Numbered from the stretch's first letter, positions 30,421 through 42,777 are shown. The stretch is DNA of 64,000 bases from Paulownia fortunei (GCA_019321725.1 CM033123.1:2736960-2800959); one strand, 5' to 3'. Notes: generated by a model from the sequence alone, not told the origin. A program made the numbers and translations.

Positions 30421-30934
30421 ATGAATGACCAAGCAATTGTCAACATGTATGGTGCCATGAGGTCTGAGATCAACCAAAATTACTGAACTGGAAATGGAGG
30501 TCAGTGAGCATTCAATTGTGATGAATCTTTGCCTGCTGTCCAGCGAAGCAAGGAGGGGCTTGAAGAGGTGGTTGCTCGGCTTAATGAAGCCAGGGCTGTT
30601 AGTGGGACCTGCGATTGAGGTGTTTCGAGCGATCACTGTAGGTTGGGTTTCTTGTACGCAAAAATGTACAGTTTTTGTTGGAAACTTGGGTGTTGGTTGA
30701 GGCATATCCCGCGATTTACCTTTTCGTAGGTGCTAGGGACATGTGTCTAGGAGTTCCACAATTAATTTGATACAAGTTAGGAATTTGGGTTTAAAAAAAA
30801 AAAAAAAAAAAGTGTCCGAATTTGAGGCCAAGTACAAAACTAGAACTAGAAAAGGTGACGGTGAAATTAAGGATGACAGTGGTAAAAAGGAAGGAAATGC
30901 ACAGGGAGTCCTTGTTGGTCCTGCTGGTCGCTAA
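30421..30934 (+). pseudogene. Prefoldin subunit 2 (PFD2) remnant
   Basis: Four pieces of PFD2 lie in order: NDQAIVNMYGAMRSEINQ, KITELEMEVSEHSIVMN, LPAVQRSKEGLEEVVARLNE, and VSEFEAKYKTRTRKGDGE through GKKEGNAQGVLVGPAGR before a TAA at 30932. Prefoldin hands nascent actin and tubulin to the chaperonin. Here the gene is dead: a small out-of-frame deletion follows INQ, about 80 bp are lost after VMN, and about 190 bp ending in 19 A interrupt the coiled coil where the Lys-rich stretch should be. No trace of introns is seen. The position between OAS-TL and SecE1 matches the order I recall in Arabidopsis, where PFD2 (At3g22480) follows an OAS-TL gene. That suggests a decayed original copy rather than a random retrocopy. 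Confidence 0.85.
30593..30811 (+). mobile_element. SINE-like poly(A) insertion inside the PFD2 remnant
   Basis: The interrupting segment begins AGGGCTGTTAGTGGG, similar to a tRNA A box. About 30 bp further on is GTTTCGAGCG, similar to a B box. The segment ends in 19 consecutive A at 30793-30811, directly followed by PFD2 codons (GTGTCCGAATTT). Length, internal pol III-like boxes and A tail fit a tRNA-derived SINE. A target duplication cannot be seen because the target itself was A-rich. Confidence 0.45.
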
Positions 30935-31925
30935 TTCATAGATTTGATTTCTTCTCTACAAAAATCGGTGTTTTTTGTATTATTCAATTTGATGTATGGT
31001 GCTAATGTGGTGTAAGAGGAATGAAGCTTGATTGTCTTATGGCATAGCTTCTTATGTGACTGCATTCACTGGATTTTGAAGAAGATCAATTTTTTCAGGT
31101 TTCCTTTAGAGTTGGTTTATACTTTATGGATAACCCTGGAAATTGATTTATCAAGAATTAGGTGACCCTAATCAAACACCTGCATTGTAATTACGGACAG
31201 AGGACGTGCGTGCTTTTTTGGCAGTTGCTTCCTTAATCGAATCAAAATTTATATATAGCGAATGAAATTACTATACCGAATATAGAATTTAATTGATTTA
31301 ATTTAATTATTACTGATTTTTTTTTTTAATTTTTTGGTTCAATGGTTTGGATTAACAAGTTTTTTAAGAAATAAAACATAAAAGTTAAAATCATAAAATA
31401 TAATTGTACATTTTATTTATCAATTTTAGATTTGGTAAGTAAAAACTTTAAAATTAATATAATATTAAATAAAAAAGTATGCATATGAAAATTATATCTA
31501 AAATTATGTTTCAGGATACATTACAATTTTAAAAGTTAAAATCGAAACGAATACCAAATATTTTTTTTTTATTTGGTTTTGAATATATCAAATATTTGAT
31601 TTTGGTTCAATTTCTACATAATTGTTATTGCCAAATAACGAATGAAGATTAGGGATGGTCTTTAAAAACTTTACCACATGCTACTAACTTCAACTGCTAA
31701 CAATTTGTATCTACCAACATTTGTCATCAGAAAAAAAAACCTCTTAGCAAAAAGTACATAATCTTTAAAAAAAAAAAAAAAAACAGAACAAGAAAAGTGG
31801 GCAAAGAAATAAAACCTCACAAGGTACCAGGGCCAAAGTAAATATAAATCTCTATATCAAATGGCAGGAGCATGGGAAAAACAGTGCACCCACCCCCACC
31901 AAATCAAGGTTCCTTATCTTGTTCA
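30935..31925. other. Spacer PFD2 remnant / SecE1
   Basis: There are no open frames of interest. The block at 31240-31640 is AT-rich with repeated TTTGGTT-type motifs (for example TTATTTGGTTTTGAATATAT) and looks like an old repeat. The right end should hold the SecE1 3' UTR. Confidence 0.45.
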
Positions 31926-32435
31926 TCAACCAAAGAAATCTTGAACACCCTTCCCAGCAAAAACCCGGTCGGAGAGCTCAGCCAAAACAGCATTAACAGT
32001 GAGCAAAACGACACTGGACCCTGCAATCACTCCCAACACAACCCCTGTAGTTCCCAAGACTTTACTGAACGCAGGCCACTCAATTTCTCTTATTTCCTCA
32101 GCCACCCCACTCAAGAAACCCTCCCCTTCTTTTTGCTGCCTTTCCTTCATTGCTTTCTTGATTTCCATCCCCAATTCCGTAATTTCTTCATTCTGGGATT
32201 TCTCTGGTTGACTTTCTGCAGGTGGGCCTGCAATACTTTCACTGGTGGTGGTGTTTTCTTCTTCTTGGGAGGCTTTTGTGATGGTGGTAAATTTGTGGGG
32301 CTTGGATGCAAATTTTGTAAATCTTGGGGAGCGTTTGGTGGAAGTTGTTATGAGTTTCGGTGTAATGAGGAAGGTGGCCTTTGGAGAGGTGATTTTGGAG
32401 GGGGAGAATGGAAATTGTGAGAAGGAAAGTGCCAT
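31926..32435 (-). CDS. SECE1: Plastid preprotein translocase subunit SecE1
   Basis: This is a single exon of 169 residues. Residues 1-55 are Ser/Thr/Lys-rich with few acidic residues, a chloroplast transit peptide. An acidic, charged middle (about 60-105) leads to EGFLSGVAEEIREIEWPAFS, the conserved SecE amphipathic helix. A single membrane span follows (VLGTTGVVLGVIAGSSVVLL), ending AELSDRVFAGKGVQDFFG. SecE with SecY and SecA forms the thylakoid Sec translocon for lumen proteins and membrane insertion. Intron-less structure and length match Arabidopsis SECE1 (At4g14870, from memory). Plus-strand open frames across it are shadows. Confidence 0.93.
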   Translation of the reverse strand: MALSFSQFPFSPSKITSPKATFLITPKLITTSTKRSPRFTKFASKPHKFTTITKASQEEENTTTSESIAGPPAESQPEKSQNEEITELGMEIKKAMKERQQKEGEGFLSGVAEEIREIEWPAFSKVLGTTGVVLGVIAGSSVVLLTVNAVLAELSDRVFAGKGVQDFFG

Positions 32436-35099
32436 TTCTGTGTGGAATTGAAGGAAAGAAGAGGAAAGGTTGAATTTTGCAAGTTAAATCAGCACAAGAA
32501 GTTCGGGGTTTGTGTTTGGATTTTGAGCAGAAATTCCATGGTTGGAAATGGGCTATAAAGGGCCTGTTATTGGTGACCCAGCTACCCACGAAAGTCGATC
32601 TTTTGATTGTAAACAGGCCCAATAAAATTTATTTGTATCGATTTTCACTTTCTTTCCATTATTTTTCCCTACTTTTGAGTTTTGAAAATCCATATAAAGA
32701 GTAGCAATTTAGGATGAAGGCTTTGGCAAACTGTAATAGCTTGGATTTTTTTGTCAGTGGAACTCCCAAATTTGGTTTATGAAGCTTTGTTTGATTAAAA
32801 ATTGAGGGCTATGACTATGTGGTCTTGGTTTTGAATCTCACGAAAAAAATATGAGTATTATTATTTTATTTCCATAGTACTAAATTGGCTTACTGTTTAC
32901 TACTGGTAATTATTAATTATTTATTATTGAGTATAACTAATTATTAATGGTTAATATTGATGATTTGATAGTGTATAACTGCAGATAATTCGATTTAACT
33001 CCAAAAAAATAGAGAAAGAACTCTCAAATTTTAGGTTAAACTGAGCAAGTTTTAATGTGAATTTCCGTATCTATTTTAGTTTTGAAAGAATTTCTTCTCA
33101 TCCTATCAGGTTTTTAATTAAACAAAAATTCAAACTCAAATAAAAATATATATAAAATTATGAGGTTTTGAATTTTGACAAATATGAATGTAGCGTTTAA
33201 AGACAATTGTAATACTTAAAATACTTTTGAGTAATGTAATGCTAAAACAGTAATATGTCGGATTGTTTTACTGCTCGAAGAAGTCACTCTCTATTCGACT
33301 GGAAAACAGTATGTCCACAAATTTCAGATTATAACCACTGGACAATCGAAGATTGCAAGACAGTCCACCACATAGAAAACAGTATGTCCACAAGCTACAT
33401 ATAAACTTTAGAGGACAATCATGAATTTGGTTGAGAAATCATGATGATGATGTACTAACTTAGCATGAATGATGAGTAGGAAGATTTTATATATCTTATA
33501 TATTTAATATATATACCTATCATATTCAAGTATTTTATTTTATTTTTATTACAACTCAGTCCAATGTTCTACTCTATTTGCTTTTCTTGTAACAAACTCT
33601 GTTCATTCATATACTAGCAAATAATAATAATTTCGATTTCCCCTCTCATGCAATTATTGAGTACTTTTCTTTTGTAAATAAAGAGTACACAGTTCGAAAG
33701 TCACAATCTGACATTTGATACTTTCATTTTATTTTTGTTTTTGGTTGGAAGATCTGCGTTTCAGCGTCTGTTGTATGATATATTGGCATTTGAAAGCATA
33801 TTGAAATCCAATTTTAATTTTTTTATCAGTTTATGGTCATAAGAGTGAATTATTTTACATTTCTAAAATTGATTATTATGTTATGTTCAAATTCTATATA
33901 TAATTGCGATGGGAATTTTTTTTTAATAAAAGTAATGTGGTTGATATGCATATATATGTACTTTAGAAATATCATGTAAATAAATAGTACTTGAAAAATA
34001 TAATAATTTTTCTTGATAATTGATCCACCCTATAATATTCATTATAACGCTTCTAACAATTTGCATCCATTATTTTATGCTGATATATGAAAGAACTTGC
34101 CAATTAGACCTTTGACAGTTGGAAGGCGACAACATCAGTAATTAAGAATTTACAATGCAGCATTTTATCTCTGTTCATGCATGTGGCAGGTGATGAAAAG
34201 ATAGGTTTAGTTATCTACCAAAATAGAGAAAAGATAGGTTTAGTGAATATTCATTAGCCCACATTAATTCAGACGCATATTCGTGGAATTTCCACAACCC
34301 TACAACACGAATTCTCTATCCAATTTGTCAATGTACACAAACACCCAAATCATAAGTCGTTTTCATTCAGATATGGGTTCTTTATTTTTTTTGGGTCATC
34401 TTCAATTTTTCTTTTTTAATGAAACATATTTTTTTTTGTAATTGAAATCTTTCTTGCATTAATTCCTGAATTTATGTGAAAAGTTTGGTCATTTCAACTT
34501 AACATAGTATTGGATGGTAAAATTCCATCTAAAAGATATTGTTCGTTTTGATTGGTGTCATAATTTTGTTTTAAAAAAAATATTTTTTAAAGAAGAGAGG
34601 CTGACCAGTTGCTTATAAACTTACATATTGTAACTCATTCAATATGGAATGAATTTCTCTCCAATATAAATTCCCAAATAAATGGACGGACAGTGTGCGC
34701 AGAGAACTGGTGCGAGATTTCCATAGATGCACCAAATTAACATGGTACGAGATAATAAATAGCCGTTCAAAAATTACTTTTTTCATGATCAAAATATGAG
34801 ACCAATCAAAATGAACAATACTTCTTAGACGAATGTTTGTCTGTCCGTACTGCTCAGCAACTTTACCAAATATTTTGTCACTTGAACTCAGCATCAACAA
34901 TTCCAAAAATTGAATCTTGAAAATTCCATATAATTAAGTATATGGGGTCTTTTTTTGTGCTTATTACATGGAAGTATGGAACTGCCCAACTATGGCTATG
35001 GTCCCAACTCCTGTTTGTCCTGATCACCACCACAATCTGGATTTGTCTCTACGGATTAAATTATTCAACTTAAGCACACATGCATTCGGCTTCTCTCAT

Positions 35100-35199
35100 G
35101 AACTTATCCCAAGACTTAACAATTATTTATAAATAATTCCAAAAAAATTGAACTTATCCCAAGACTTAACAATTATTTATAAATAATTCCAAAAAAATT
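35100..35199. repeat. 50-bp perfect tandem duplication
   Basis: The unit starting GAACTTATCCCAAGACTTAA is present twice, head to tail, at an offset of exactly 50 bases with no visible difference. It is non-coding. Confidence 0.92.
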
Positions 35200-36097
35200 T
35201 TAAGTTAAGCAAATCACAATATAGCAGTCAAGTTTGTCGTACTAAAGCTCACTCTCCCAAAAATTGGTCCAAAATTTAAACAAATAGTTAATGTTGCCTT
35301 TATAGCATACATATCCTACTACGCCTAAGAAAAAGGGCAAGGGCTTGGAATTTGATAGTTGTTATGGGAATCAGGTAAATTGTTACTTACCTAAACCAAT
35401 TATATTAAGGCATAATTATCAGACATTATTGTATTATTTAATGAATCTGTTACATATATTGTAGTTGGATGGGTTTCTTTGGATTCCTTTCGTTTGTCTC
35501 TAAGCTAGAAATAAAAAATCACAAGGTGGCATGCATCGGTTGATTAATTTGTTGTTTTTGGATTAAGGAATCCTAGCTTAATATTAATTAATTAATTAAA
35601 TTTGTCTAATCTTGGGTTGACAGGAAAGATATATTAGAATCGAGCACGCCTTTATTGAAAAAGGAAATAGGAAAGTCGAGTAATTGTTTTAGTTGGTAAT
35701 GGACGAAATTATTAAATTTGTATTGTATAAGTTGTGTTGTGAGGAGAAGTAAGAATTGTTTTTTTTTTCAGCTTAAATGACACATTAATACCAATATCAT
35801 TTTTTTTTTCTGTTTTTATATTTTAATTTGGAAGCTCGTTCTTGATACTAAAACATAACATGTTCTTCTTCCCCACACTTGAGAAATATTCTTTTGTTTT
35901 GTCCAAAAATGCCTTTTTTTTTTTTTTTGCATTGCCACGTTGTTTCCCTTTAGCTAGAAGTCGAGATATTTTTTTTTAAAAGAATTAATAGAAAATAAAT
36001 AAATAAAATTATTTAAATATTATCCAAATGAATAGTATAAAATTTTCAGGTTTAAGAAGTTGGATGAGCCTTTTCCTTTTCTTCTTCCCCTTTCTTT

Positions 36098-36143
36098 TTT
36101 TTTTTTTTGTGTGTGTGTGTGGGGGGGGGGGGGGGGGGGGGGG
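36098..36143. repeat. Poly-T, (GT)n and 23-G homopolymer run
   Basis: A T run, about six GT units and then 23 consecutive G (36121-36143) are followed by CCATGAGG. A run of this length is rare, can form a G-quadruplex and is a known weak point for sequencing, so its exact length is doubtful. Confidence 0.9.
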
Positions 36144-36995
36144 CCATGAGGAACAAGGATACCAGTAGAAAAGCCTAGTGGTCGATTAGCCTTCGCCTGG
36201 ACTCCTGCACTGCAATGCTCTTTATGGGACAACGGTTTTGGGATTTTGTGTGCCATCTAAAACACCAAAACATTTTTCCAATTAAAAAAAAAAAAATGAT
36301 TCTACACCACCGTTTGTAAGAATCGAATTGAGTTAAATGCAATATTATTCTTATTTGATTTTTTATTAAATTTTAAAAATTATATTTGAATATAATTTGA
36401 TTATTAATTAAGTCGAATTTGAATGAATTTTAATTGAATCGAACAAGAATTAAATTTGAATAACTTAATTTTTATATATATATATATATTTTTATTTTAT
36501 TACTAATCAAATAGAGTTCGAGTTGATTTTCAAATCTTTTTGAACGAATAAATGTGTTAAGTTTTATAGAATCGAGTTTAAATAAATTTTTAATAATTAA
36601 TTTTGGATTAAGTAACTTTTATTTGTTTTGAGCCATAATTACATAAATAAACGAACTCAATTATCAACTCAGCAAAAAACAATTGCAATAATCCAAAAAA
36701 ATATTAAGATTTAATTCCCCAAGAAAAACAAGTTTGGCGAAACAAGAAAAAAAGACATTCTTTCACAGAGACAACATTTTACAAGACACAAGACCTTAGG
36801 AATATTACACGCAACGAGACATTAACATCCTCACGCCTTCACAGAAAAAAAAAAAACAAACTACTCACACGACTTGTACCTTTGTATCTTTAACGGGTCG
36901 AAAAACTCTTGTCAAGTAATTTTTCGGTCTTGAATTAGTCAGTACGTGCTACAAAATATTTAAACTAAATAAATAAAAAGTTAAATTGATAAATG

Positions 36996-37691
36996 TTACG
37001 TGGAACATTGTCGGTGGACATGGGTTTTCCGGCAACCGTCGCTAGCCGGCAGCGGCGGCGGCGACACAAGGGACACGACGACGTCAGCAAAAGCACCAAC
37101 TATAAACTTGTGGGTGTGCTTAGAGTTTAACGTTAGATAACACAAAAGAAGCTCATTCAAGAACTCCCAATCAGCCTTAACATCCGTCAGATCGCGGGCT
37201 TCAATCATTTCCAGCATGGAATTTCTGAAGTCGGAATAGGGGTCAGGTGAGTATGTCTGAACTGCCACGCCGCCGCTCACCACCGCGCCAGAATCCTGCG
37301 GCGGAGGTGGTTCCAGCGGCTCGAAGATGGAGTTTGAGCTGCCGGGGGAGGAGAAGAAGAAACGGTGGGAGGCGAAGGCCGAGGTGAAATCTGGGACGGA
37401 CTCATGGTCGGAATCGTTGGAGGAGGAGAACAAGTCGTCGGTTGCGGCGGCCGCAGTGGTGGTGGAGGAGAAGGTGATAGACTTGGAGGTTGAGATATCA
37501 GAGTAGTTGACATCATACAAAGAGTTGAAATTCTTGAAAAGTAAAGGATTGGTGGTGGTGGTGGTGGTGGGGAATATCTGATCTTGGTCTTGTTCGTCAA
37601 TATTGGTGGGTGGTGGCGAAAAAGTTACGGTGGGAAAGCACTTGAATTTGGAGAAGCAGAGGTTGAAGCTCTTCCACAGGATGCTGGACAT
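36996..37691 (-). CDS. OVATE family protein (transcriptional repressor)
   Basis: This is a single exon of 231 residues from MSSILWKSFNLCFSKFKCFP to a TAA at 36996. Residues 40-150 are low complexity (Thr, Ser and Pro runs, including six Thr codons in a row). The OVATE domain is near 152-206: YSDFRNSMLEMIEARDL, then WEFLNELLLCYLTLNSKHTH and KFIVGAFADVV. OVATE proteins are plant-specific repressors that bind TALE homeodomain proteins and shape organ growth. An in-frame upstream stretch to 37805 exists, but it translates a (TA)n leader repeat, so I place the start at 37691. In Arabidopsis OFP11 (At4g14860) adjoins SECE1, from memory, which supports orthology with that group. The tail after the domain ends THVHRQCST. 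Confidence 0.9.
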   Translation of the reverse strand: MSSILWKSFNLCFSKFKCFPTVTFSPPPTNIDEQDQDQIFPTTTTTTNPLLFKNFNSLYDVNYSDISTSKSITFSSTTTAAAATDDLFSSSNDSDHESVPDFTSAFASHRFFFSSPGSSNSIFEPLEPPPPQDSGAVVSGGVAVQTYSPDPYSDFRNSMLEMIEARDLTDVKADWEFLNELLLCYLTLNSKHTHKFIVGAFADVVVSLVSPPPLPASDGCRKTHVHRQCST

Positions 37692-37723
37692 TTTTTTTTC
37701 TAACTTTTCATTTGTGATTGCAT

Positions 37724-37749
37724 GATATATATATATATATATATATATA
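37724..37749. repeat. (TA)n microsatellite in the OFP leader or promoter
   Basis: About 13 TA units lie roughly 35 bases upstream of the OFP start codon. A second, shorter tract is at 37787-37801. They may supply TATA function. Confidence 0.85.
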
Positions 37750-40174
37750 GTTGACACTTGACACAATGGGAGTATACATACACGTATATATATATATATA
37801 TGCATAGTCTTTTCTGTTTAATTTTATTTTGCACTTTCACTTTTTTTTTAATTATTTATTTTTATAAATGACGGTACCATCCACGTTCGATTAATGATTT
37901 ACAAATTCCTTATTGTGTAATACGAGATTAGTTTAGCATAGATTTGAACACGTAATCTTATATGCCATAAACTTTTCTCTCTAATTTGATCAAAATTTAA
38001 GTTTGTAATTGTTTTGCATTTTGATTAATAAGAGAATACTTTTTACATTTTGATTAATAATAATAATAATTTTATACTCGAATCATTTATTGTCGCACTT
38101 TTTTTATTTTTTATTTTTATTATTTGTCTTCATTTTTTATTGCGATATTAATTTTGGCTCAACTTAATTAAATTAAATTGACCGAAGAATATATTACAAT
38201 CTTGTGTTATCGGAACGAGATGATAAAATATGGCTCAACTAGTTTCATAATATTGACGGATAAAAGATAATTCTTCATATGGAGCATAATTTTCTCTTTT
38301 TTATTTCAAGAAATACTAACATTTGTAAATATACTAACAAAATAAGCATATATAGTATGAAAAAATAATAATAAATTCCAACTAGTAAATTTGGATCCAC
38401 ATGATGATAGTACATGTGGTGGTAGGAGTAACAATATGAGAAATATTTTTGAAAGACTGAGAGTTTTTTTTTTTTTTTTTTGAGAATTATTTTTTTCTAG
38501 AGCAATATTTTGGGAAAAAAAATCAGGGTACTTAGGACATTTCAGGTGAAAATTGCAAATTTTAGAATTTGAGCTTAAACATCTCTCCATATCTGTCTAG
38601 CAAAAGATGCTTAGATTTCTATTTTTTATTTCAAATATACTAGTTTTATGTACAAAAAAATCAACAAATAGTTATTTTACTCGTCTGTTTTTATTTGATT
38701 TATTAAGATTTATAACTTAATTACCACTTCAAGAAAGAAGGGTATATAAGTCAAAGTGTTGACTTTTTGTTATTATTTTGAAAAGTGAATGTTGACATCC
38801 TTTGTAGGGAGGGAAAGGAGTACTAAATTGTTATGAGCGCGTGGACTGGTACTCGCATAAATTCTTCAATAATCAAAGCTTGTACCTGGTATATGAATTG
38901 AGTTGAAAGAACAGTAAATTAATTAGAGTACATGTATATCAAAAATCTGAAATCTTTGCTAATGAAATTATATTATCAAATTAATTGAGTAAAAAAGAAA
39001 AAAATTGTATAGAATTCAAAAATCAAGCATCTGCACCTGGACTAAAAATGGAATCTGTGACAAATATGAACTAGATAAAGAAATTAATAAAAATTCCCTA
39101 AAATAGTGTGAGGTTAATTCCTTAAACCTTAGATCAATTGGAGAACAAAGAAAAAACAAAGGGCATTTGTGGAAACCTTGTATTCACAACCAAGAGGAAA
39201 TGAATAAATAATAATAATAATAATAACAACAACAACAATAAGATAGGGACAGATCTGTTCTTGAAATTGAGATCTTATTCATTGAGAAATAATACATGTT
39301 TGAATTTCTTGTTGTAGATCACACACTACCCCATATTGGTTTTATTTTCAATCTCATTTCATATTTTCAGTTTTCTCAGTAATAAAAATATGTTTATTAA
39401 CTTTTCGTGTAAAAATAAAAATATATTTAAATTAGTTATGTTTATATATTGACTATATACGTTTAAAAATAAAAATATATTTATTTTATAATATTTTTAG
39501 CATAAAAAGACGTAAAATATTAGTTTAAAAATTTTTAAAAATAAAAAAAATAAAATTTTAATAAAAATGAGTAAATAAACGCATTTCCGAAATTTCAATT
39601 AGTATAACTTTAAAAGATTCTGGTTGAGAATGAAAACAAACAGCCTCAAGTGATCCAAAGACCAATTTGGAATATCTTCCAAGTTCATAACATGATCAAC
39701 TAATCTTCATGTATTTACACAGTAGCAAACACAATCAGAAAGCAACAAAGGGGAAAGTTTTGAAGAGAAGAAAATGAAGGCGGACAGCAGGATTTGCATG
39801 GTAATAATACCTGAATCAAGTAGAGCAGTACACCCTAGTTATAGCTAGGTAGCTAGGTAGCTAGCAAGCTAATCTATCCTCTACAAAAAAGTGCAGCATA
39901 TCATGTGCTACCGCACAAGTATTGCCGGAAAGTTACATAGTTTTATTCTTCATTCGCAGGTTGGAACAATTGAATGGCAGTTCATGCAACTGTAGGCAGA
40001 AGGGATTGTTTTCGCTAAAGTCGAACAGCTTCGATCAGTCATACATATGTGTAGTACGAGAGAGTACGTGTAATGTTTTTCCTTTCACTCAGCATATTTT
40101 GGCAACCAGTAATTTGAAGGCTATTTCTTTTTGTATAACAACATCCCCAGTCCCATTTGAAATGATGTATTGAT

Positions 40175-40330
40175 ATAACGTCTATGGTAAGCGTCTGTCT
40201 GGGGGTGTTTTTTAGAGGTTTGAGGTTCGATTTTTTTAAAGAGTATTTTGATTTTTGTGGTCGTACTCGTTAGTGGGTGGCCCTTCAAATTCTACTTTTG
40301 TGTTTCATATGGGTGTCAATGTATCATGAT
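40175..40330 (+). mobile_element. SINE-like, tRNA-derived segment
   Basis: ATGGTAAGCGTCTGTCTGGG resembles an A box region. GAGGTTCGATTTTTT, about 35 bp on, resembles a B box (GGTTCGANNCC). No clear tail or target duplication was found, and the segment does not fold into a full tRNA by eye. Tentative. Confidence 0.33.
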
Positions 40331-42036
40331 AAAAGTTATCCGCAGACAAATCCATTTCAACTATGTATAAGTTGCTATCATATCAACATTTAACTGATGG
40401 TCGAATGAGAGAAAATGCCGACTACTTTCAGAATTAATTAAGTCAAAAGTGGATACTTGAATTATCAAAAAATAAAAAATAAAAATTTTTATGACTAATT
40501 TAGTCGGACAAGAATATGATTAGATGAAAATAGAAAAAATAATTTTTTTATATAAATTTATATTATTATGGTTAAAAATAATGATAAAGAGAAATAAGAG
40601 TGACAATAATGCAAATACACAAGCTTAACTAAACTAGCAATGCAGGTGTCAATATATAGCTAAAAAAATAACATTGTCCCAACTAACTTTCCTTAGGCGC
40701 ATGTCAATCAGTCCCGACCCAAACTTGATTAATAATAGTCATATATATCTTCAAAAAAAAATTAATTCCCAGTATCCTAAGATACTAATATATATGTTGA
40801 TAAAAAGTTCAAAATTAAAGTTGATCACAAATAAAAAACTTGCCCCAAACTCAAGAAAAAACTTGCCCATTTGGCAAAGTATGGACCTGCTTTTGTATAT
40901 TGAAAGCATGTTGGGTTTTGTTTTAGTAAAAAAAATTATTTTATACAAAAAAACAAAAAAATAAATATAAAATGGTAAAGTCTGTACTTTGTCCACGTAT
41001 TTATATTTTTTCTTTTTTTTAAATATCAAAAGCATAGACCAAGTTCATAATATCTATGATTTTTTTATATTCATAATATATACGATCTTTTTATATTTAT
41101 AAACAAAAAGCGTGGATCAAGTCTACTCCTAGAAATTAAATATTTTACATACTGCTTCATTTGAAGTCTTTATAAAAATATTTTAAAATGCTCAACAATG
41201 AGAGCCTATGAAGGCACTCAAAAATAATGGAAAACCAACTTAATTGTTTAATATCTATTTATGTAGCTACCTTATTCACCATTTAAGTTACAAGATTAAT
41301 AAAATAGTTAAAAAGCTCTTGAAGCTTCAAACTAGTTGAACGTTATTTGTAAAACAATATGTAACACTTCTATTTTGTACAAAATTCTATTGCTAGTAAT
41401 TGTAAGTGATGAAAAGGAATGTCCAAAAAGCAAGAAAAATTAAAACAATAAAGATGGAGAGTCTGTATATACATGTGCAAGGGTTGGAAGTTGTAAAAAA
41501 ATTTGATTGCATTTTTCCCTAATAATCTTAATTTTTTTCCTGTCAAATTCAAATATTTTTAAAACCCACTAAGAAAAGACAATCACATTATTGAACAAGA
41601 CTTGAGAGAAACAAAAATGATCATTTTAATATGAGTTTATTAAGCCGAATGATATCACAATGCAAATTTAAATGCAATAGTCCATTATTTAGAATATACA
41701 ACAATAGCTTTTTTTATTTTTAGTTTAATTTTTTATATACATTTTAAAATTTTATCTCACTTTTAATTATTTTAAAATTTTATCGCTCTCGTAGTTCTGC
41801 TCCCTCACATGCACTCCCGCTCTGGTCATAGTTCTCAACTGTTGTATCTTACTAGAATACAGAAGTCTTAGTAGAATACACCAGTCAAAAGACTCAAAAA
41901 TTTCAACTCTTCTGCCTTCTTGCTAGGATAGACCATCAATTTTATTGTAGTTTTATATTACAAACAAGCATACATTATGTATAACATTGGAATACATTGA
42001 ATTAATTAACTAAATTTCATTAATACATTAAAAAAC

Positions 42037-42345
42037 AACGGACTACTTAATCTACGCTCTTATAGATACTACACTCAATATACATACACTTAATATATAT
42101 TTATTATATAAATATCTTATTTTTTAAAAAATAAGACACTTAATTTTCATCCAAAATATACCATACTCATTAAAAAAATGACGGGCCATATAATCGACGG
42201 TCTTATAGATACTATACCTGACATACATATATAGATACTACACCTGATATACATATACTTGATATATACTCATCATACAAGTGTTCTACATTTTAGAAAA
42301 CAAACACTTGAATTTTTATCCATATATATACCATTCTAGTATAGA
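42037..42345. repeat. Diverged tandem duplication, about 150 bp per copy
   Basis: The phrase TCTTATAGATACTACAC and the following ATACATATACTTGATATATA-like run, then the segment ending in ACACTTAATTTTCATCCA and ATATACCAT, occur twice in order: about 42050-42170 and about 42210-42340. The copies differ at many positions, so the event is older than the other duplications in the window. Confidence 0.6.
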
Positions 42346-42777
42346 ATGGATATTACCCTGATGGACCGACCGAAATTTCATCCCAAAATTTCAAAAAGGA
42401 ATTAGTAGTAGTAACTCTTCGATTTTTTATGATTTACTAAATAACACATGTGAAGTAGCTATATGTGTGATAAAAATGTGGGATATAAAATTTTATAGAA
42501 AATCCTCGGAGCTAAAAAGAAATGTGTGATATAAATTTGATAGAAAATTCTCAGAGCCAATAATAAAAAAAAAAGGAAAAAATGATAGGACAAGGGAACT
42601 CATCAATTTATTGATATATATATATATATATATATATATGTACTTATCCAAGCATACTCGATAAGAGTAATGAAAAGATACAAGGATGATACCATGATAC
42701 TACTTATTACCCATATTTTCTACTACATTTACAGACCCCCTCATCTTACTTTTGCAACATTATTATCGAGCTTTCGT

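Larger units (their letters stand above)
32436..36995. other. 4.5-kb gene-poor spacer
   Basis: I find no convincing gene here. The content is AT-rich with a 19-bp direct repeat (GAAAACAGTATGTCCACAA at 33302 and 33377), a perfect 50-bp tandem duplication at 35100 and a T/GT/G run at 36098-36143. The 97-codon minus-strand open frame at 34613-34906 has no recognisable family. The block at 36300-36640, rich in GAATTGA/TCGAG-like words, looks like an old repeat. Confidence 0.5.
37692..42777. other. 5-kb gene-poor spacer
   Basis: The OFP leader and promoter contain two (TA)n tracts (37724-37749 and 37787-37801). Beyond that the stretch is AT-rich with no recognisable gene. It carries a SINE-like segment near 40175, a tandem AGCTAGGT motif at 39845-39870, a diverged tandem duplication at 42037-42345 and a (TA)n tract at 42614-42639. 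The facing open frames at 40674-40964 (+) and 40751-41035 (-) are low-complexity A/T readings. Confidence 0.5.

Noticed and set aside
30382..30705. Open frames 30382-30705 (-) and 30494-30700 (+) as new genes
   Set aside because: Both are readings of the prefoldin remnant and its insertion; the PFD2 fragments in order explain the sequence.
31872..32704. Plus-strand and second-frame open frames over SecE1
   Set aside because: They are shadows; the minus-strand 169-codon frame has the transit peptide, SecE helix and membrane span.
32770..32860. tRNA or SINE near GGTTTTGAATCTCACG
   Set aside because: There is a B-box-like word only. No A box at proper spacing, no cloverleaf and no tail were seen.
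37277..37600. Pro-rich second-frame ORF in the OVATE gene
   Set aside because: It is an alternative reading of Thr/Ser codon runs and does not include the OVATE domain.
40674..41035. Facing open frames of 94-96 codons
   Set aside because: They are Lys/Asn/Ile and Phe/Tyr readings of A/T-rich DNA without any motif.
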